From Flavobacterium sp. (GTDB taxonomy: Bacteria; Bacteroidota; Bacteroidia; Flavobacteriales; Flavobacteriaceae): a DNA stretch of 64,000 bases. Numbering within the stretch: position 1 is the stretch's first letter; every line of letters begins with the position of its first letter. This document shows, piece after piece, positions 16,647 to 26,031 of the stretch. The position numbers were made by a program, and so were the translations under genes. The notes below the pieces were generated by a model. That model worked only from the letters and a program-made list of their open reading frames with translations. It made no database searches and had not been told where the DNA came from. The stretch is taken from assembly GCF_004295795.1 (NCBI RefSeq), contig NZ_SEBR01000006.1:124001-188000 (forward strand), read 5' to 3'.

Positions 16647-18746
16647 TCACTTTTTCGGAACAATCGAAATCGCCGTTCCTCCGCCTGGCGCCAAAACCAG
16701 GTTGATTTTTGACTTCGAATCGACGTCGATCGTTTTTATCGCGTATGATTTCGGATTCTTTTCCCAATCGGCGTCTTTTCCGTCCTCGTAAATCGTGGCT
16801 TTGTATTTCTTTCCGGCCGCGAGAAAATCGAGTGAGATCGTAGTCTTTCTGGCATTTTCATCTGTGATCGAACCGATGAACCACGCGTCTTTTCCTTTGG
16901 CTTTTCTGGCGATCGTAAGGAAATCCCCGGGTTCGGCCTCAAGGATTTTCGTGTCGTCCCAATCGATGGCGACGTCTTTGATGAACTGGAAAGCGTCAGT
17001 GTGTTTTTCGTAATTCTCTGGCAAATCGGCGGCCATCTGGATTGGCGAATACATCGTCACATAAAGCGCGAGTTGTTTGGCCAAAGTCGTGTGGACCTGC
17101 TCTTTTTTGCCCGGATCGTAAGCTGACATCTTGATCTCGAAAATTCCGGGCGTGTAATCCATCGGACCACCGAGAAGCCGCGTGAACGGCAAAATCGTCT
17201 CGTGCGAAGGCGGATTCCCGTTTGCCCAGGCGTTGAACTCGTTTCCTCTCGCGGCTTCGGCCGAAACGTAATTGGGCCAGGTTCTGTGAACGCCGGTCGG
17301 ACGTGAAGACTCGTGCGAATTCACCATGATCTTGCGCTCTGCGGCGCGTTGCACGACCCAATTGAAATGGTTCACCATGGTTTGTCCGTCGTGCCATTCG
17401 CCTCTTGGAATGATGCGTCCGACATAGCCCGTTTTCACGGCTTTGTATCCGTATTTCTGCATGAAATCGTAAGCGCGGTCAAGTCTTCTTTCATAGTTTG
17501 CGACCGAACCCGATGTCTCGTGGTGCATGATCAATTGGACGTTTTTGGATTTGGCGTACTCGGAAACTGCTTTCACGTCAAAATCCGGATAGGGCGTCAC
17601 GAAGTCGAAAACTTCCTCTTTCCAGTTCCCGAACCAATCTTCCCAACCCACGTTCCAACCTTCGATAAGCACGCCGTCGAAGCCGTTTTTGGCCGCGAAG
17701 TCGATGTATTTCTTAGCGTTTTCAGTCGTCGCTCCATGTTTTCCGGTCGGTTTTAGCCCGTCGACGCCTTGCGTGGATGCCGATTGCGCTCCGGCGTAAT
17801 CCCAAGTGCTTTTGTTGACGTGCATTTCCCACCAAATCCCGACGTATTTCATCGGTTTGATCCAACTCGTATCATCGATTTTCGACGGATCGTTCAAGTT
17901 CAGGATCAACCGTGAACCCACGATTTTTCTTGCATCGTCCGAAACCATAACGGTGCGCCAAGGCAATTTGCAGGGCGTTTCGAGATAAGCCAGGTCGCCG
18001 ATCGCATTCGGTGCCAGATCGGCACGAAAAGTGAAAGTCTTCGGGTTCAGGTTCAGATGCATCACCGGATAATTCACTACGGCAGCCTCGAAAATGTTGA
18101 TGTAAAGTCCGTCGCTGGTCTTCATCATCAATGGCGATTGCACGCGGGTGGTTTCCATCGGCCCTTTGAAACCGATGCCGTTCGAGATTTGCGACTGGTC
18201 GCCGTTTATTTTCGAGAGCGGAGATTCGGTGTACTCATATTCCTGGCTGTCGAAATCGCCCGGAATCCAAAACGCTTTGTGATCGCCTGTCAAATTGAAT
18301 TCGGTGATTTCGCGTGTTACCTTGAAGTATTTCCATCGGTATTGGTTCGGAAGTTCGTATCGGAACGCCAAACCTTCGTCATACAGGCGGAAAACGATGT
18401 TGAGTTTGCGCTCTGTCGTGGTCTGTAAAAGCTCAACCCTGAGCTCATTATAGTGATTCCGGATAGACGATTGCTCGCCCAGAACCGGTTTCCAGGTTTC
18501 GTCTCCCGTGGCAGATTCGGTTTTCACTATCTTGAAATCGGAATCAAAAACCTGAGGTTCCTCAAATCGGAATCCCATAAGGCTTTGCTCGATCACGGGA
18601 CGGCCTTTGTACTCGAGTGTGTACGACGGTCTTCCGTTGTCAACAAGTTTGAATTCGAGCTTGATTTCCTTTGACGGGGAAAACGCCGTTTGGGCAGATG
18701 CCGCGCCACTTCCGAAGAGAAGCGACAGAATCAGTAGTTTTTTCAT
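16647..18746 (-). CDS. GH97 alpha-glucosidase (SusB-like, inverting type)
   Basis: The 699-residue protein has a signal peptide (MKKLLILSLLFGSGAASAQ), an N-terminal super-sandwich domain, a TIM barrel beginning near KYVGIWWEMH, and a C-terminal beta domain. Glu479 (NSHESSRPTG) and Glu503 (RGNEFNAW) are 24 residues apart, exactly as Glu508 and Glu532 in Bacteroides SusB, and the retaining-type nucleophile Asp is absent (KTGYVGR). It should release glucose from alpha-glucosides in the periplasm with inversion, and need Ca2+. The GH13 lipoprotein at 12128 could feed it. Confidence 0.94.
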   Translation of the reverse strand: MKKLLILSLLFGSGAASAQTAFSPSKEIKLEFKLVDNGRPSYTLEYKGRPVIEQSLMGFRFEEPQVFDSDFKIVKTESATGDETWKPVLGEQSSIRNHYNELRVELLQTTTERKLNIVFRLYDEGLAFRYELPNQYRWKYFKVTREITEFNLTGDHKAFWIPGDFDSQEYEYTESPLSKINGDQSQISNGIGFKGPMETTRVQSPLMMKTSDGLYINIFEAAVVNYPVMHLNLNPKTFTFRADLAPNAIGDLAYLETPCKLPWRTVMVSDDARKIVGSRLILNLNDPSKIDDTSWIKPMKYVGIWWEMHVNKSTWDYAGAQSASTQGVDGLKPTGKHGATTENAKKYIDFAAKNGFDGVLIEGWNVGWEDWFGNWKEEVFDFVTPYPDFDVKAVSEYAKSKNVQLIMHHETSGSVANYERRLDRAYDFMQKYGYKAVKTGYVGRIIPRGEWHDGQTMVNHFNWVVQRAAERKIMVNSHESSRPTGVHRTWPNYVSAEAARGNEFNAWANGNPPSHETILPFTRLLGGPMDYTPGIFEIKMSAYDPGKKEQVHTTLAKQLALYVTMYSPIQMAADLPENYEKHTDAFQFIKDVAIDWDDTKILEAEPGDFLTIARKAKGKDAWFIGSITDENARKTTISLDFLAAGKKYKATIYEDGKDADWEKNPKSYAIKTIDVDSKSKINLVLAPGGGTAISIVPKK

Positions 18747-18844
18747 TGGATTTTTCGAAAGTTACGAAGTCCTACAAAGATAGGAATATCGGTTAAAATT
18801 GTCGTAATAGTCGGGCTTCTCTGAGGCCAATCTCGAAAAACGTT

Positions 18845-18852
18845 TATTTTTG
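18845..18852 (+). promoter_or_regulatory. -7 box of the lipoprotein gene at 18868
   Basis: TATTTTTG, a perfect TAnnTTTG, 15 bases before the ATG. This supports the start at 18868 rather than 18850. Confidence 0.45.
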
Positions 18853-18867
18853 CTCAAAATTCCCGCT

Positions 18868-19875
18868 ATGAAAAGAATATTCGCGCTTTTGGCTTTTGTC
18901 CTCGTTTTGAACGGATGCGACGACGGCGACCTCATTTCGCAAGACATCGATTTCTCGAATATCGCGCTGCAAAGATGCGGAACGACAAATGCGAACGTCC
19001 TTTATAAGTTGACCGATCGCGACGCCTTGATTCTTCAGATCACGAACCTTGACCTCGTTTTGCCCGATGTTCCGTCGGCTCCGGACACTTTTACGTCTGT
19101 GGCGATAAACGGAAGTACCGTAAAATTGCTTTATCGGGTTTACAACGGTGAACCGGTCGCTGACAATATCTGCGCAAGCATCCAACCTCCGACGCCAACT
19201 GTGATCGAGGAATGGAATGCGACTTCAGGAACGATACAAATCCGGACATCCGCATTGAAAACAGCCAATACTGCCGAAGCTTTCCTTGGAGGCGAAACGA
19301 TTACGGCCTTGCGCCACGCTATCGTGATCCGCGATGTGATCTGGCAGACGCCGAACAATTCGATTACCGACGATATCGAACTTGGTTATACCGACGAGAC
19401 CTTTACGACAGCTCCGGCTTTGAACGCCATTGGTTCGGATGTTTTCAAATGCGACACGGCAAACAATCCGAATCTGGTTTACAGGATTTCGTCGAATAAC
19501 GCTCTTGCGATAAACATCAATCCGGCTTTGCTCGATCCGACCATTCTGAACACACCCAAAACTGGCGCGATAACGATCGATGGAGTCAATTCGGTTGAAT
19601 ACAAACGCTACGCGGTCGGAACGGATTTGCCACTTTTGTCCCCTGATTTCTGCACGCAGTACAACACGGCTTCCCTGCCACCGACTGATCGATGGGTCGG
19701 AGCTGCCGGCGACGGAACGACCACGGGCATCATCGAGGTAACCAGCACGACTGTAGGAACGAGCGTTGTGCATTCGATCCGCCTCAAGAACATGACTTTC
19801 ATTCGTGCCGACGGAGCATTTTCCTTCAAGCTCGCCGACGATTACCTATTTGGCGAATTGACCGTTCCTCAATAA
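18868..19875 (+). CDS. Lipoprotein of unknown function (two similar halves)
   Basis: The 335-residue protein starts MKRIFALLAFVLVLNGCDDGD, a lipoprotein signal with Cys17. Two internal blocks resemble each other: residues about 25-165 (LQRCGTTNANVLYKLTDRDALILQI ... TIQIRTSALK) and about 187-330 (FKCDTANNPNLVYRISSNNALAINI ... TGIIEVTSTT). This points to an internal duplication of a domain of about 140 residues with a conserved Cys near each start and a second Cys later (NICAS, DFCTQY). Family not recognised. The last 7 bases overlap the end of the convergent Smr gene. Confidence 0.82.
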   Translation: MKRIFALLAFVLVLNGCDDGDLISQDIDFSNIALQRCGTTNANVLYKLTDRDALILQITNLDLVLPDVPSAPDTFTSVAINGSTVKLLYRVYNGEPVADNICASIQPPTPTVIEEWNATSGTIQIRTSALKTANTAEAFLGGETITALRHAIVIRDVIWQTPNNSITDDIELGYTDETFTTAPALNAIGSDVFKCDTANNPNLVYRISSNNALAININPALLDPTILNTPKTGAITIDGVNSVEYKRYAVGTDLPLLSPDFCTQYNTASLPPTDRWVGAAGDGTTTGIIEVTSTTVGTSVVHSIRLKNMTFIRADGAFSFKLADDYLFGELTVPQ

Positions 19876-20414
19876 TTCTGACGGAAATAAACCTCGGTCG
19901 CACCTTGGCCGTACTTTTGGAAACTTGCCTCGCGGAAGTCGATCCCGTCGTAACGCGCGAGCAAAAAATCCAGTTCCGATTTTAGGATGCCTTCACCGAC
20001 GCCGTGAATCAAAACGATCTTCGGGATGCGATTTCTCACGGCAAAATCGAGGTGCCTTTTGGCCGTGTCAAGTTGTATCGTGAGGATGTCGAAGTTCGAA
20101 AGAAACTTGTGGTTCTTGACGAGTTTTTCGATGTGGAGATCGAATTCCGGAGGCGGAATTTCCCCTTTGGATTTCTTTGGAGCGGCAAAAGAACGCTTTG
20201 TAGGCTCTTCCTTTTCCGATTGGATTTTACGTGGATTGAAACTTCCGATTTCCTTATGTAAGTCATTGGAATTGTCTAGCTTAATCAGTTCATTGACAAA
20301 ATATGTCATCTGAAAACCGTCTGTAGTTTCTATCGTGATTTTGTTTCCTTCGACCTTTGTGACGGTACCTTCGAAGTCGTCGTCAAGTACTGCAACCTTA
20401 TCACCTTTCTGCAT
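19869..20414 (-). CDS. Smr domain protein (DUF2027-like N-terminus)
   Basis: The 181-residue protein has an N-terminal SH3-like part (MQKGDKVAVLDDDFEGTVTKVEGN), a Lys/Glu-rich linker (about 65-85), and a C-terminal Smr domain with FDLHIEKL and IHGVGEGILKSEL, the D-L-H and H-G-x-G motifs of the family. Smr domains nick DNA or cleave RNA, for instance in MutS2 and in ribosome rescue; this stand-alone form is common in Bacteroidota and its substrate is not settled. It is the first gene of a pair with the small membrane protein overlapping its start. Confidence 0.88.
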   Translation of the reverse strand: MQKGDKVAVLDDDFEGTVTKVEGNKITIETTDGFQMTYFVNELIKLDNSNDLHKEIGSFNPRKIQSEKEEPTKRSFAAPKKSKGEIPPPEFDLHIEKLVKNHKFLSNFDILTIQLDTAKRHLDFAVRNRIPKIVLIHGVGEGILKSELDFLLARYDGIDFREASFQKYGQGATEVYFRQNY

Positions 20415-20592
20415 CGTTCCCGTCGTTTTGATTTTGGTTTTTGGAAGGCAGGATCGAGCTTAGTTTGAGAATTCCGAACATCATCAAAATTACGCCCAAA
20501 GCAAGCAGATAAGGATTCGATTTGGGTTTGGATTGTTCGTAAAACGCCAATGCGATTCCGGCCAAAGTCATTAGGTATAACCATTTTTTCAT
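20401..20592 (-). CDS. Small two-helix membrane protein
   Basis: A 63-residue protein, MKKWLYLMTLAGIALAFYE, with two hydrophobic helices (about 4-17 and 28-48) and a hydrophilic tail rich in Asn, Gln and Asp. It overlaps the start of the Smr gene by 14 bases, so they are probably in one transcript. The start at 20592 is preferred because residues upstream of it are basic and unlike a membrane protein start. Confidence 0.65.
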   Translation of the reverse strand: MKKWLYLMTLAGIALAFYEQSKPKSNPYLLALGVILMMFGILKLSSILPSKNQNQNDGNDAER

Positions 20593-20671
20593 CTGCCAAA
20601 AATAACAATTACGAGACCTATCGCCCGATGCCTTACGCTTATTTTTTCGTAACATTGTATAAATTCTCGCC

Positions 20672-20953
20672 ATGGAAGACTATATGATCCCGTGTTTGAA
20701 CAAAAGGATTTTCGGATTCGATTGCCCCGGATGCGGAACCCAGCGCTCCCTGAATTTCCTGATTCACGGTGATTTCGTAGCGGCTTTCCACATGTTTCCG
20801 GCCATTTACACGACTATTCTCATGTTCGTTTTCGTGGCACTTCACTTCATCGACAAATCGCGCAGTTACCACAAATTGATCATCTATTCGGCCATTTTGA
20901 ACACTTCGATCGTTTTGGGCGTCTATTTCTACAAAATCGCAACCATCATTTAA
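20672..20953 (+). CDS. DUF2752 family membrane protein
   Basis: The 93-residue protein contains the family motif FDCPGCGTQRSLNFLIHGDF (Cys-x-x-Cys-Gly, residues 18-21) followed by two hydrophobic helices. DUF2752 proteins are small membrane proteins of unknown function whose CxxCG motif may bind metal or form a disulfide. It is followed 8 bases later by the CCC-motif protein, a common arrangement in this group. Confidence 0.88.
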   Translation: MEDYMIPCLNKRIFGFDCPGCGTQRSLNFLIHGDFVAAFHMFPAIYTTILMFVFVALHFIDKSRSYHKLIIYSAILNTSIVLGVYFYKIATII

Positions 20954-20961
20954 CTATACTT

Positions 20962-21306
20962 ATGGATTTACTTCAGGAAAAACAACCTCGCAATTTACCG
21001 AACGCAACGGCGGTATTGATACTTGGCATCGTGTCGATTTTCGGCTGTTGCTGCTACGGCATTTTGGGCGTCATCTTGGCTCCCATCGCCTTGGTACTCG
21101 CGGCCAAAGACATGAAACTCTACCGTGCCGAACCCGAAATCTACCTCAATTATTCAACGCTGAACGCAGGCAGGATCATCGCTTACATCGGATTGGCAGT
21201 AAGCCTTATCACTTTGATTTTCTACATCTATCTGCTTACGACCATCGGGCTTGACGGCATGATGCAGATGAACGAGGAAATGATGCGCCAATGGCAAAAA
21301 GGTTGA
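20962..21306 (+). CDS. CCC-motif membrane protein (DUF4190-like)
   Basis: The 114-residue protein has a hydrophilic N-terminus, a first helix containing FGCCCYGILG (residues 29-31 are Cys), and a second helix pair near 70-95, ending in a Met/Gln-rich tail (MMQMNEEMMRQWQKG). This matches the flavobacterial family named after its CCC motif. Function unknown. It is likely co-transcribed with the DUF2752 gene and followed by a strong bidirectional terminator. Confidence 0.85.
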   Translation: MDLLQEKQPRNLPNATAVLILGIVSIFGCCCYGILGVILAPIALVLAAKDMKLYRAEPEIYLNYSTLNAGRIIAYIGLAVSLITLIFYIYLLTTIGLDGMMQMNEEMMRQWQKG

Positions 21307-21325
21307 TCATCGAGTATTGAAAAAT

Positions 21326-21356
21326 AAAAAGTCCGCTGTAATGGCGGACTTTTTTT
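21326..21356. terminator. Bidirectional terminator between CCC-motif gene and rocD
   Basis: AAAAAGTCCGC, loop TGTAATG, GCGGACTTTTTTT. Poly-A on the left and poly-T on the right allow it to stop both convergent transcripts. Confidence 0.88.
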
Positions 21357-21373
21357 ATGGATGTAATTCGCAT

Positions 21374-22618
21374 TTATCGCTCGAATTGCTTCAAAGTCCT
21401 GACGATGATCGAAACGCAGTCAAGCAATTGCGCTTCGTTCATGACCAAAGGAGGTGCGAAACGGATGATGTTTCCGTGCGTAGGTTTTGCCAATAGTCCG
21501 TTGTCTCTCAAGGCCAGACAAATGTCCCAAGCCGTCGAACTTTCCTCGGAATCGTTGATCAGAATGGCGTTCAGCAAGCCTTTTCCGCGAACCAGAGTGG
21601 CAATGTTGGATGTTTTGATATACTCACCGATTTTCTCGCGGAACAACTTCCCCAGCCTGTCGGCATTCTCGGACAGTTTTTCATCGGATACGACTTCCAA
21701 AGCCGCTACGGCAACGGCCGCAGCTATCGGGTTTCCGCCAAAGGTCGATCCGTGTTGTCCGGGTTTGATCACATTCATTATCGCGTCGTTGGCCAAAACC
21801 GCCGAAACCGGATAAACGCCGCCCGAAAGTGCCTTGCCCAAAATAAGGACGTCCGGCTTCACGTTTTCGTGATCGACCGCGAGGCGTTTCCCTGTTCGCG
21901 CCACGCCTGTCTGCACTTCATCGGCTATAAACAAAACATTGTATTGTTCACACAAGGCTTTCGCTTTCGACAGATAACCTTCGGCTGGCACGTAAACTCC
22001 GGCTTCGCCCTGAATCGGCTCGACCAGAAATCCGGCGATGTTGGGCGACGATTTCAACGCTTTTTCCAAAGCTTCGAGATTGTCGTATTCTATTTTCAGG
22101 AATCCCGGCGTATAAGGCCCGAAATTCTTGCGCGCACCTTCGTCGTTCGAGAAAGAGATTATCGTGGTCGTGCGTCCGTGGAAATTTCCTTCACAGACGA
22201 TGATTTCAGCTTGTTTTTCGGCAATTCCCTTGACTTCGTATGCCCATTTTCTCGTGATCTTGAGCGCCGTTTCCACAGCTTCTGCTCCGGTGTTCATCGG
22301 AAGTACTTTGTCGAATCCGAAATAATCAGTCAGGAACTGTTCGTACGGTCCGAGTTTGTCGTTGTAAAAAGCTCTCGAAGTAAGCGTCAACTGCTTGGCC
22401 TGCTCAATCAGCGCATTGATGATTTTTGGGTGGCAATGTCCTTGATTCACGGCAGAATAAGCCGAGAGGAAATCGTAGTATTTTTTCCCTTCCACATCCC
22501 ATACGAAAACGCCTTCCCCTTTTGTCAAAACCACCGGCAACGGGTGATAATTGTGCGCTCCGTATTCATTTTCGAGCGCCATCAACGCTTCTGACTTCGT
22601 AGTTTGCAAAACTGACAT
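21374..22618 (-). CDS. rocD: Ornithine-oxo-acid transaminase
   Basis: The 414-residue class III aminotransferase starts [28 protein letters not shown], typical of ornithine aminotransferase, with [10 protein letters not shown], the PLP-Lys motif [13 protein letters not shown] and [11 protein letters not shown]. It converts ornithine and 2-oxoglutarate to glutamate semialdehyde and glutamate. The start at 22618 is chosen because the frame upstream (to 22705) lacks family similarity. No arginase or proline genes are adjacent. Confidence 0.93.
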   Translation of the reverse strand: MSVLQTTKSEALMALENEYGAHNYHPLPVVLTKGEGVFVWDVEGKKYYDFLSAYSAVNQGHCHPKIINALIEQAKQLTLTSRAFYNDKLGPYEQFLTDYFGFDKVLPMNTGAEAVETALKITRKWAYEVKGIAEKQAEIIVCEGNFHGRTTTIISFSNDEGARKNFGPYTPGFLKIEYDNLEALEKALKSSPNIAGFLVEPIQGEAGVYVPAEGYLSKAKALCEQYNVLFIADEVQTGVARTGKRLAVDHENVKPDVLILGKALSGGVYPVSAVLANDAIMNVIKPGQHGSTFGGNPIAAAVAVAALEVVSDEKLSENADRLGKLFREKIGEYIKTSNIATLVRGKGLLNAILINDSEESSTAWDICLALRDNGLLAKPTHGNIIRFAPPLVMNEAQLLDCVSIIVRTLKQFER

Positions 22619-22805
22619 TGCATTCAAATTTAAATTATCGTCTACAATTCCTGCTTGTGGAGAGAAATCATCCTGATTCGGCCAAAAATACTGAATAATC
22701 GACAAAAAACCAGCCTCCTTTTTTCTATGTTTTCAACCAAATCGACGAACGGTGTTAAAATCACCAACGCAGTCTTCGAGACGAATCCCAACAAGAAACA
22801 TCATG

Positions 22806-22838
22806 CATAAAAAAAGCCCCAATTTGGAGCTTTCGTTT
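22806..22838 (-). terminator. Terminator after the OsmC gene
   Basis: Read on the minus strand: AAAGCTCCA, loop, TGGGGCTTT (one mismatch) followed by TTTT. It lies right after the stop at 22840. Confidence 0.6.
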
Positions 22839-22839
22839 T

Positions 22840-23250
22840 TTATACCAATTTGGCGTTCGAAGTGATCTTGGCGTTGAAGAGCTTCGAGATCGGACAATTT
22901 TTTTCGGCTTTGGTCACGAGTTCCTGAAACTTTTCCTCGGTGATGCCTTCGATTTTGGCTGATAGATTCAGCTCCGAACTTACGATCGTGCCTTCTTGCA
23001 GATCGATGTCGCAACGCGTCTCTATGAACTCGATCCTGTGGCCTTCTTCTGTAATGAATGCCGAAAGCTGCATCGTAAAGCAACCTGCGTGAGCCGCGGC
23101 GACCAGTTCTTCAGGATTTGTCCCGACACCTTCCTCAAAACGCGTCTTGAACGAATATTGCGTGTTGTCGAGCGTCTTGCTTTGTGTAGTCAATTTTCCG
23201 GCTCCTTCTTTAAGCGAACCTTGCCAAACGGCAGTTGCATTTCTTTTCAT
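22840..23250 (-). CDS. OsmC family peroxiredoxin-like protein
   Basis: The 136-residue protein has the two OsmC active-site cysteines: Cys57 in AAAHAGCFTM and Cys119 in EKNCPISKL, and the activating Glu in NPEELVAAAHA. OsmC/Ohr proteins reduce organic hydroperoxides in the cytoplasm. The sequence SELNLSAKIEGI is more like OsmC than Ohr. It stands alone, upstream of a terminator. Confidence 0.92.
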   Translation of the reverse strand: MKRNATAVWQGSLKEGAGKLTTQSKTLDNTQYSFKTRFEEGVGTNPEELVAAAHAGCFTMQLSAFITEEGHRIEFIETRCDIDLQEGTIVSSELNLSAKIEGITEEKFQELVTKAEKNCPISKLFNAKITSNAKLV

Positions 23251-23354
23251 GATATTGAGTTGTTGAATGTTTCTTTATTTTTTGAACGGATTCGCGGTAT
23301 GGCAACTAATTTTTCGACAGCCACTTTTCTGCCATCGCACTGCTTCTATCGCCG

Positions 23355-23415
23355 TTACTGCCTCCGCTACTGCAACTGCAACTGCAACTGCTACTGCAAA
23401 CTGCTTCCGCCACTA
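23355..23415. repeat. Hexamer array (CAACTG/CTACTG)
   Basis: Repeats of TGCAAC and TGCTAC running into the stop codon of the histidine kinase gene (TAG at 23415-23413). Same family as 5078-5197. Confidence 0.8.
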
Positions 23416-24468
23416 AACTTCCAAACCAAAAGTCACCGTAAACTTAGCGCCCTTATGGCTTCCTGCACTTTCGGCAATCAGGCGACCGTCGTATTTCTCG
23501 ACTATCTTTCGGCACAGGTAAAGCCCGATTCCCGTCGTCGGTTCATTTTCGGTTCCGCGTCTGGCCATTGGAGTAAATTTACGGAAAAGTTCGTCGGCTT
23601 TGTCCGAGGGAAATCCAAATCCTTCATCGCTGACCGAAATCACGGACCTTACTTTGTCCTGGTGGAAATTCATGCGGATGCAAGTGCCTCTTTCGGAAAA
23701 TTTGATGGCATTGTCGAGCAGGTTGACCAAAACGCGGATAAGCAGATCGAAATCGATCGGCAAAAGCATCTCCGGAACATTGTTGTCCACGACCAAAGCC
23801 AGCGCTTTTTTCGAAAGATCGCCTCCTTTTTCCTTGTTCAGCTCCGTGATGATCTCGTTTATGGATACGTGTCGGTAAACCGGCAGGCGTTTCGAGATCT
23901 CTTCCTCGTCCCGGATCAACTTGATGAAATTCTCGAGAAAACTGAATTGCTGGTGCGTCGATTCCACGATCAATCCGGCATATTCGTTTATAGCGTTGCG
24001 GTCTGTTTCATCGGGAATCAACTTGGCCAAAGCCTGGGCGTTGCTCGCGAAATTCCGCAAGTCGTGCGACAAAAGGTAGATCAGGTCGAGTTTTTCGGCT
24101 CCGAGTGAGTGATTTTCCTCGATTGTCCTTTGCACATTGGCCATCAGAATTCCGGCTTCGTCCTGAAAACCTCGCGGCAAATTCGGCAAAATACCTTTGA
24201 GTCGGTAGTCTTCAAGTTGATTCGCGGCCAAATGGACCGGCCAGGTCAACTTTCGCAAGAGGATCAAAGTTGCGGCCGTGGCGACCAAAGTCAGTACTAG
24301 CGTAAAAACGAGAATCAACGCAGGAGATTCGTTGGCATTGCCGAAAAGCACAAAGAAAATAAGTCCAATCAAAGGAATGTGGATTCCCAAAAAGGCGACG
24401 AACAGGAATTTAAAGGCGTAATTTTTCCTCAAAAATCCTATCGAGGATAAGTTTTTGTATAACGTCAT
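23413..24468 (-). CDS. Sensor histidine kinase
   Basis: The 351-residue protein has two membrane helices (about 19-42 and 49-71), a short HAMP-like linker, the phospho-acceptor His135 in LIYLLSHDLRNFASN, and a HATPase_c domain with N-box LLDNAIKFSERG, DEGFGFP and GIGLYLCRKIVEKYDG. The periplasmic part is only a few residues, so it probably senses a signal in or through the membrane or by partners. No response regulator is adjacent, so it is an orphan here. Confidence 0.9.
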   Translation of the reverse strand: MTLYKNLSSIGFLRKNYAFKFLFVAFLGIHIPLIGLIFFVLFGNANESPALILVFTLVLTLVATAATLILLRKLTWPVHLAANQLEDYRLKGILPNLPRGFQDEAGILMANVQRTIEENHSLGAEKLDLIYLLSHDLRNFASNAQALAKLIPDETDRNAINEYAGLIVESTHQQFSFLENFIKLIRDEEEISKRLPVYRHVSINEIITELNKEKGGDLSKKALALVVDNNVPEMLLPIDFDLLIRVLVNLLDNAIKFSERGTCIRMNFHQDKVRSVISVSDEGFGFPSDKADELFRKFTPMARRGTENEPTTGIGLYLCRKIVEKYDGRLIAESAGSHKGAKFTVTFGLEV

Positions 24469-24599
24469 GGCGCTGCTTTTGCTTGACTGATCGAAGTCAG
24501 TCTGATTTTTCTTGTTTAAATGTTAAACAAATAACGGCATCCGACGCCAATACACCTCATAAAAAAGTGTCAATTTTCAAATCTGCGCTTCCAAATAAT

Positions 24600-24607
24600 T
24601 ACTTTTG
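24600..24607 (+). promoter_or_regulatory. -7 box directly in front of rlmD
   Basis: TACTTTTG, perfect TAnnTTTG, only 4 bases before the ATG at 24612. The transcript would start at or within a few bases of the start codon, so it could be leaderless. Confidence 0.5.
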
Positions 24608-24611
24608 CGCC

Positions 24612-26024
24612 ATGGCAAGAAAAAGCAAGGACAAAATCGTTTTTGAACAGATCGAGGTGCTCGACGCGGGCGCAAAAGGCGTTTCGGTGGCAAAAGCTCC
24701 TGACGGAAAAGTAATTTTTATCCCGAATGTCGTGCCTGGCGACATCATCGACGTGCAGACTTTCAAGAAACGCAAGTCGTATTATGAGGGAAAAGCAGTC
24801 AAATTCCACGAACTTTCACAGCATCGCATCGAACCGATTTGCGAGCATTTTGGCGTTTGTGGCGGATGCAAATGGCAAAACATGGACTACAACCGACAGT
24901 TGTTCTACAAACAGAACGAAGTCCTAAACCATTTACAGCGCATCGGGAAAGTCGAATTGCCTGAGTTCGAACCGATCCTTGGTTCTGAAAAACAATTTTT
25001 CTACCGCAACAAAATGGAGTTCGGATTCTCGAATTCGCGTTGGTTGACGCCTCACGAAATCGCATCGACCACAGCGCTCGACGATAGAAACGCGCTCGGT
25101 TTCTACATTCCGAAAATGTGGGACAAGATCCTGAACATCGACAAATGCTGGCTTCAGGAAGATCCGTCGAACGACATCAGGAACGAAGTGAGAAGATTCG
25201 CCATAGAGAACAATCTTGCGTTTTTCGATCCGAGAAACCACGAAGGTTTGTTGCGCACGCTTATGATCAGGACTTCTTCGACCGGAGAGACCATGGTCCT
25301 GATCCAATTTTTCGACGACAACAAAAAGGAACGCGAGCTTATTCTCGATTTCCTTTCGGAACGATTCCCTCAAATCACCTCATTGCTTTACGTGGTCAAC
25401 CAAAAGCAGAACGATACCATTTACGACCAGAATGTGGTTGTCTACAAAGGTCGCGACCATATTTTCGAGGAAATGGAAGGCCTCAAATTTTCGATAAATG
25501 CCAAATCTTTTTATCAGACGAATCCTTCCCAAGCCTACGAACTCTATAAAATCACGCGCGATTTCGCGGGCTTGACCGGAAACGAACTCGTCTACGATTT
25601 GTACACAGGAACCGGAACGATCGCGCAATTCGTTTCCAAAAAAGCCAAAAAAGTCGTCGGTGTAGAAAGCGTTCCCGAGGCGATCATCGAGGCCAAGGAA
25701 AACGCCAAACGCAACAATATCGACAACTGCGAGTTTTTCGTGGGCGACATGAAAGAGGTTTTCAATGACGCTTTCATCGCACAACACGGGCAGCCCGATG
25801 TCTTGATAACAGATCCGCCTCGCGATGGGATGCACAAGGACGTCGTGGCCCAAATCCTTAAGATCGCTCCTGAAAAAGTGGTTTACGTGAGCTGCAATTC
25901 GGCGACGCAAGCGCGTGATTTGCAACTCATGGATGAAGCTTACAAAGTCGTGAGAGTGCGCCCCGTGGACATGTTTCCGCAAACGCACCACGTAGAAAAT
26001 GTCGTACTTTTGGAAAAACGCTGA
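24612..26024 (+). CDS. rlmD: 23S rRNA (uracil-5-)-methyltransferase RlmD/RumA family
   Basis: The 470-residue protein has an N-terminal TRAM domain (VLDAGAKGVSVAKAPDGKVIFIPNVVPGD), the Fe-S cysteines CEHFGVCGGC (Cys77, 83, 86), SAM motifs YDLYTGTGTIAQF and ITDPPRDGMH, and the catalytic region VVYVSCNSATQARDL. It methylates a uridine C5 in 23S rRNA (or tRNA in some homologues). The frame is open 43 codons further up, but the -7 box and the family N-terminus support 24612. It leads a gene set with the DUF6452 and DUF6048 proteins. Confidence 0.94.
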   Translation: MARKSKDKIVFEQIEVLDAGAKGVSVAKAPDGKVIFIPNVVPGDIIDVQTFKKRKSYYEGKAVKFHELSQHRIEPICEHFGVCGGCKWQNMDYNRQLFYKQNEVLNHLQRIGKVELPEFEPILGSEKQFFYRNKMEFGFSNSRWLTPHEIASTTALDDRNALGFYIPKMWDKILNIDKCWLQEDPSNDIRNEVRRFAIENNLAFFDPRNHEGLLRTLMIRTSSTGETMVLIQFFDDNKKERELILDFLSERFPQITSLLYVVNQKQNDTIYDQNVVVYKGRDHIFEEMEGLKFSINAKSFYQTNPSQAYELYKITRDFAGLTGNELVYDLYTGTGTIAQFVSKKAKKVVGVESVPEAIIEAKENAKRNNIDNCEFFVGDMKEVFNDAFIAQHGQPDVLITDPPRDGMHKDVVAQILKIAPEKVVYVSCNSATQARDLQLMDEAYKVVRVRPVDMFPQTHHVENVVLLEKR

Positions 26025-26031
26025 TTTTGCT

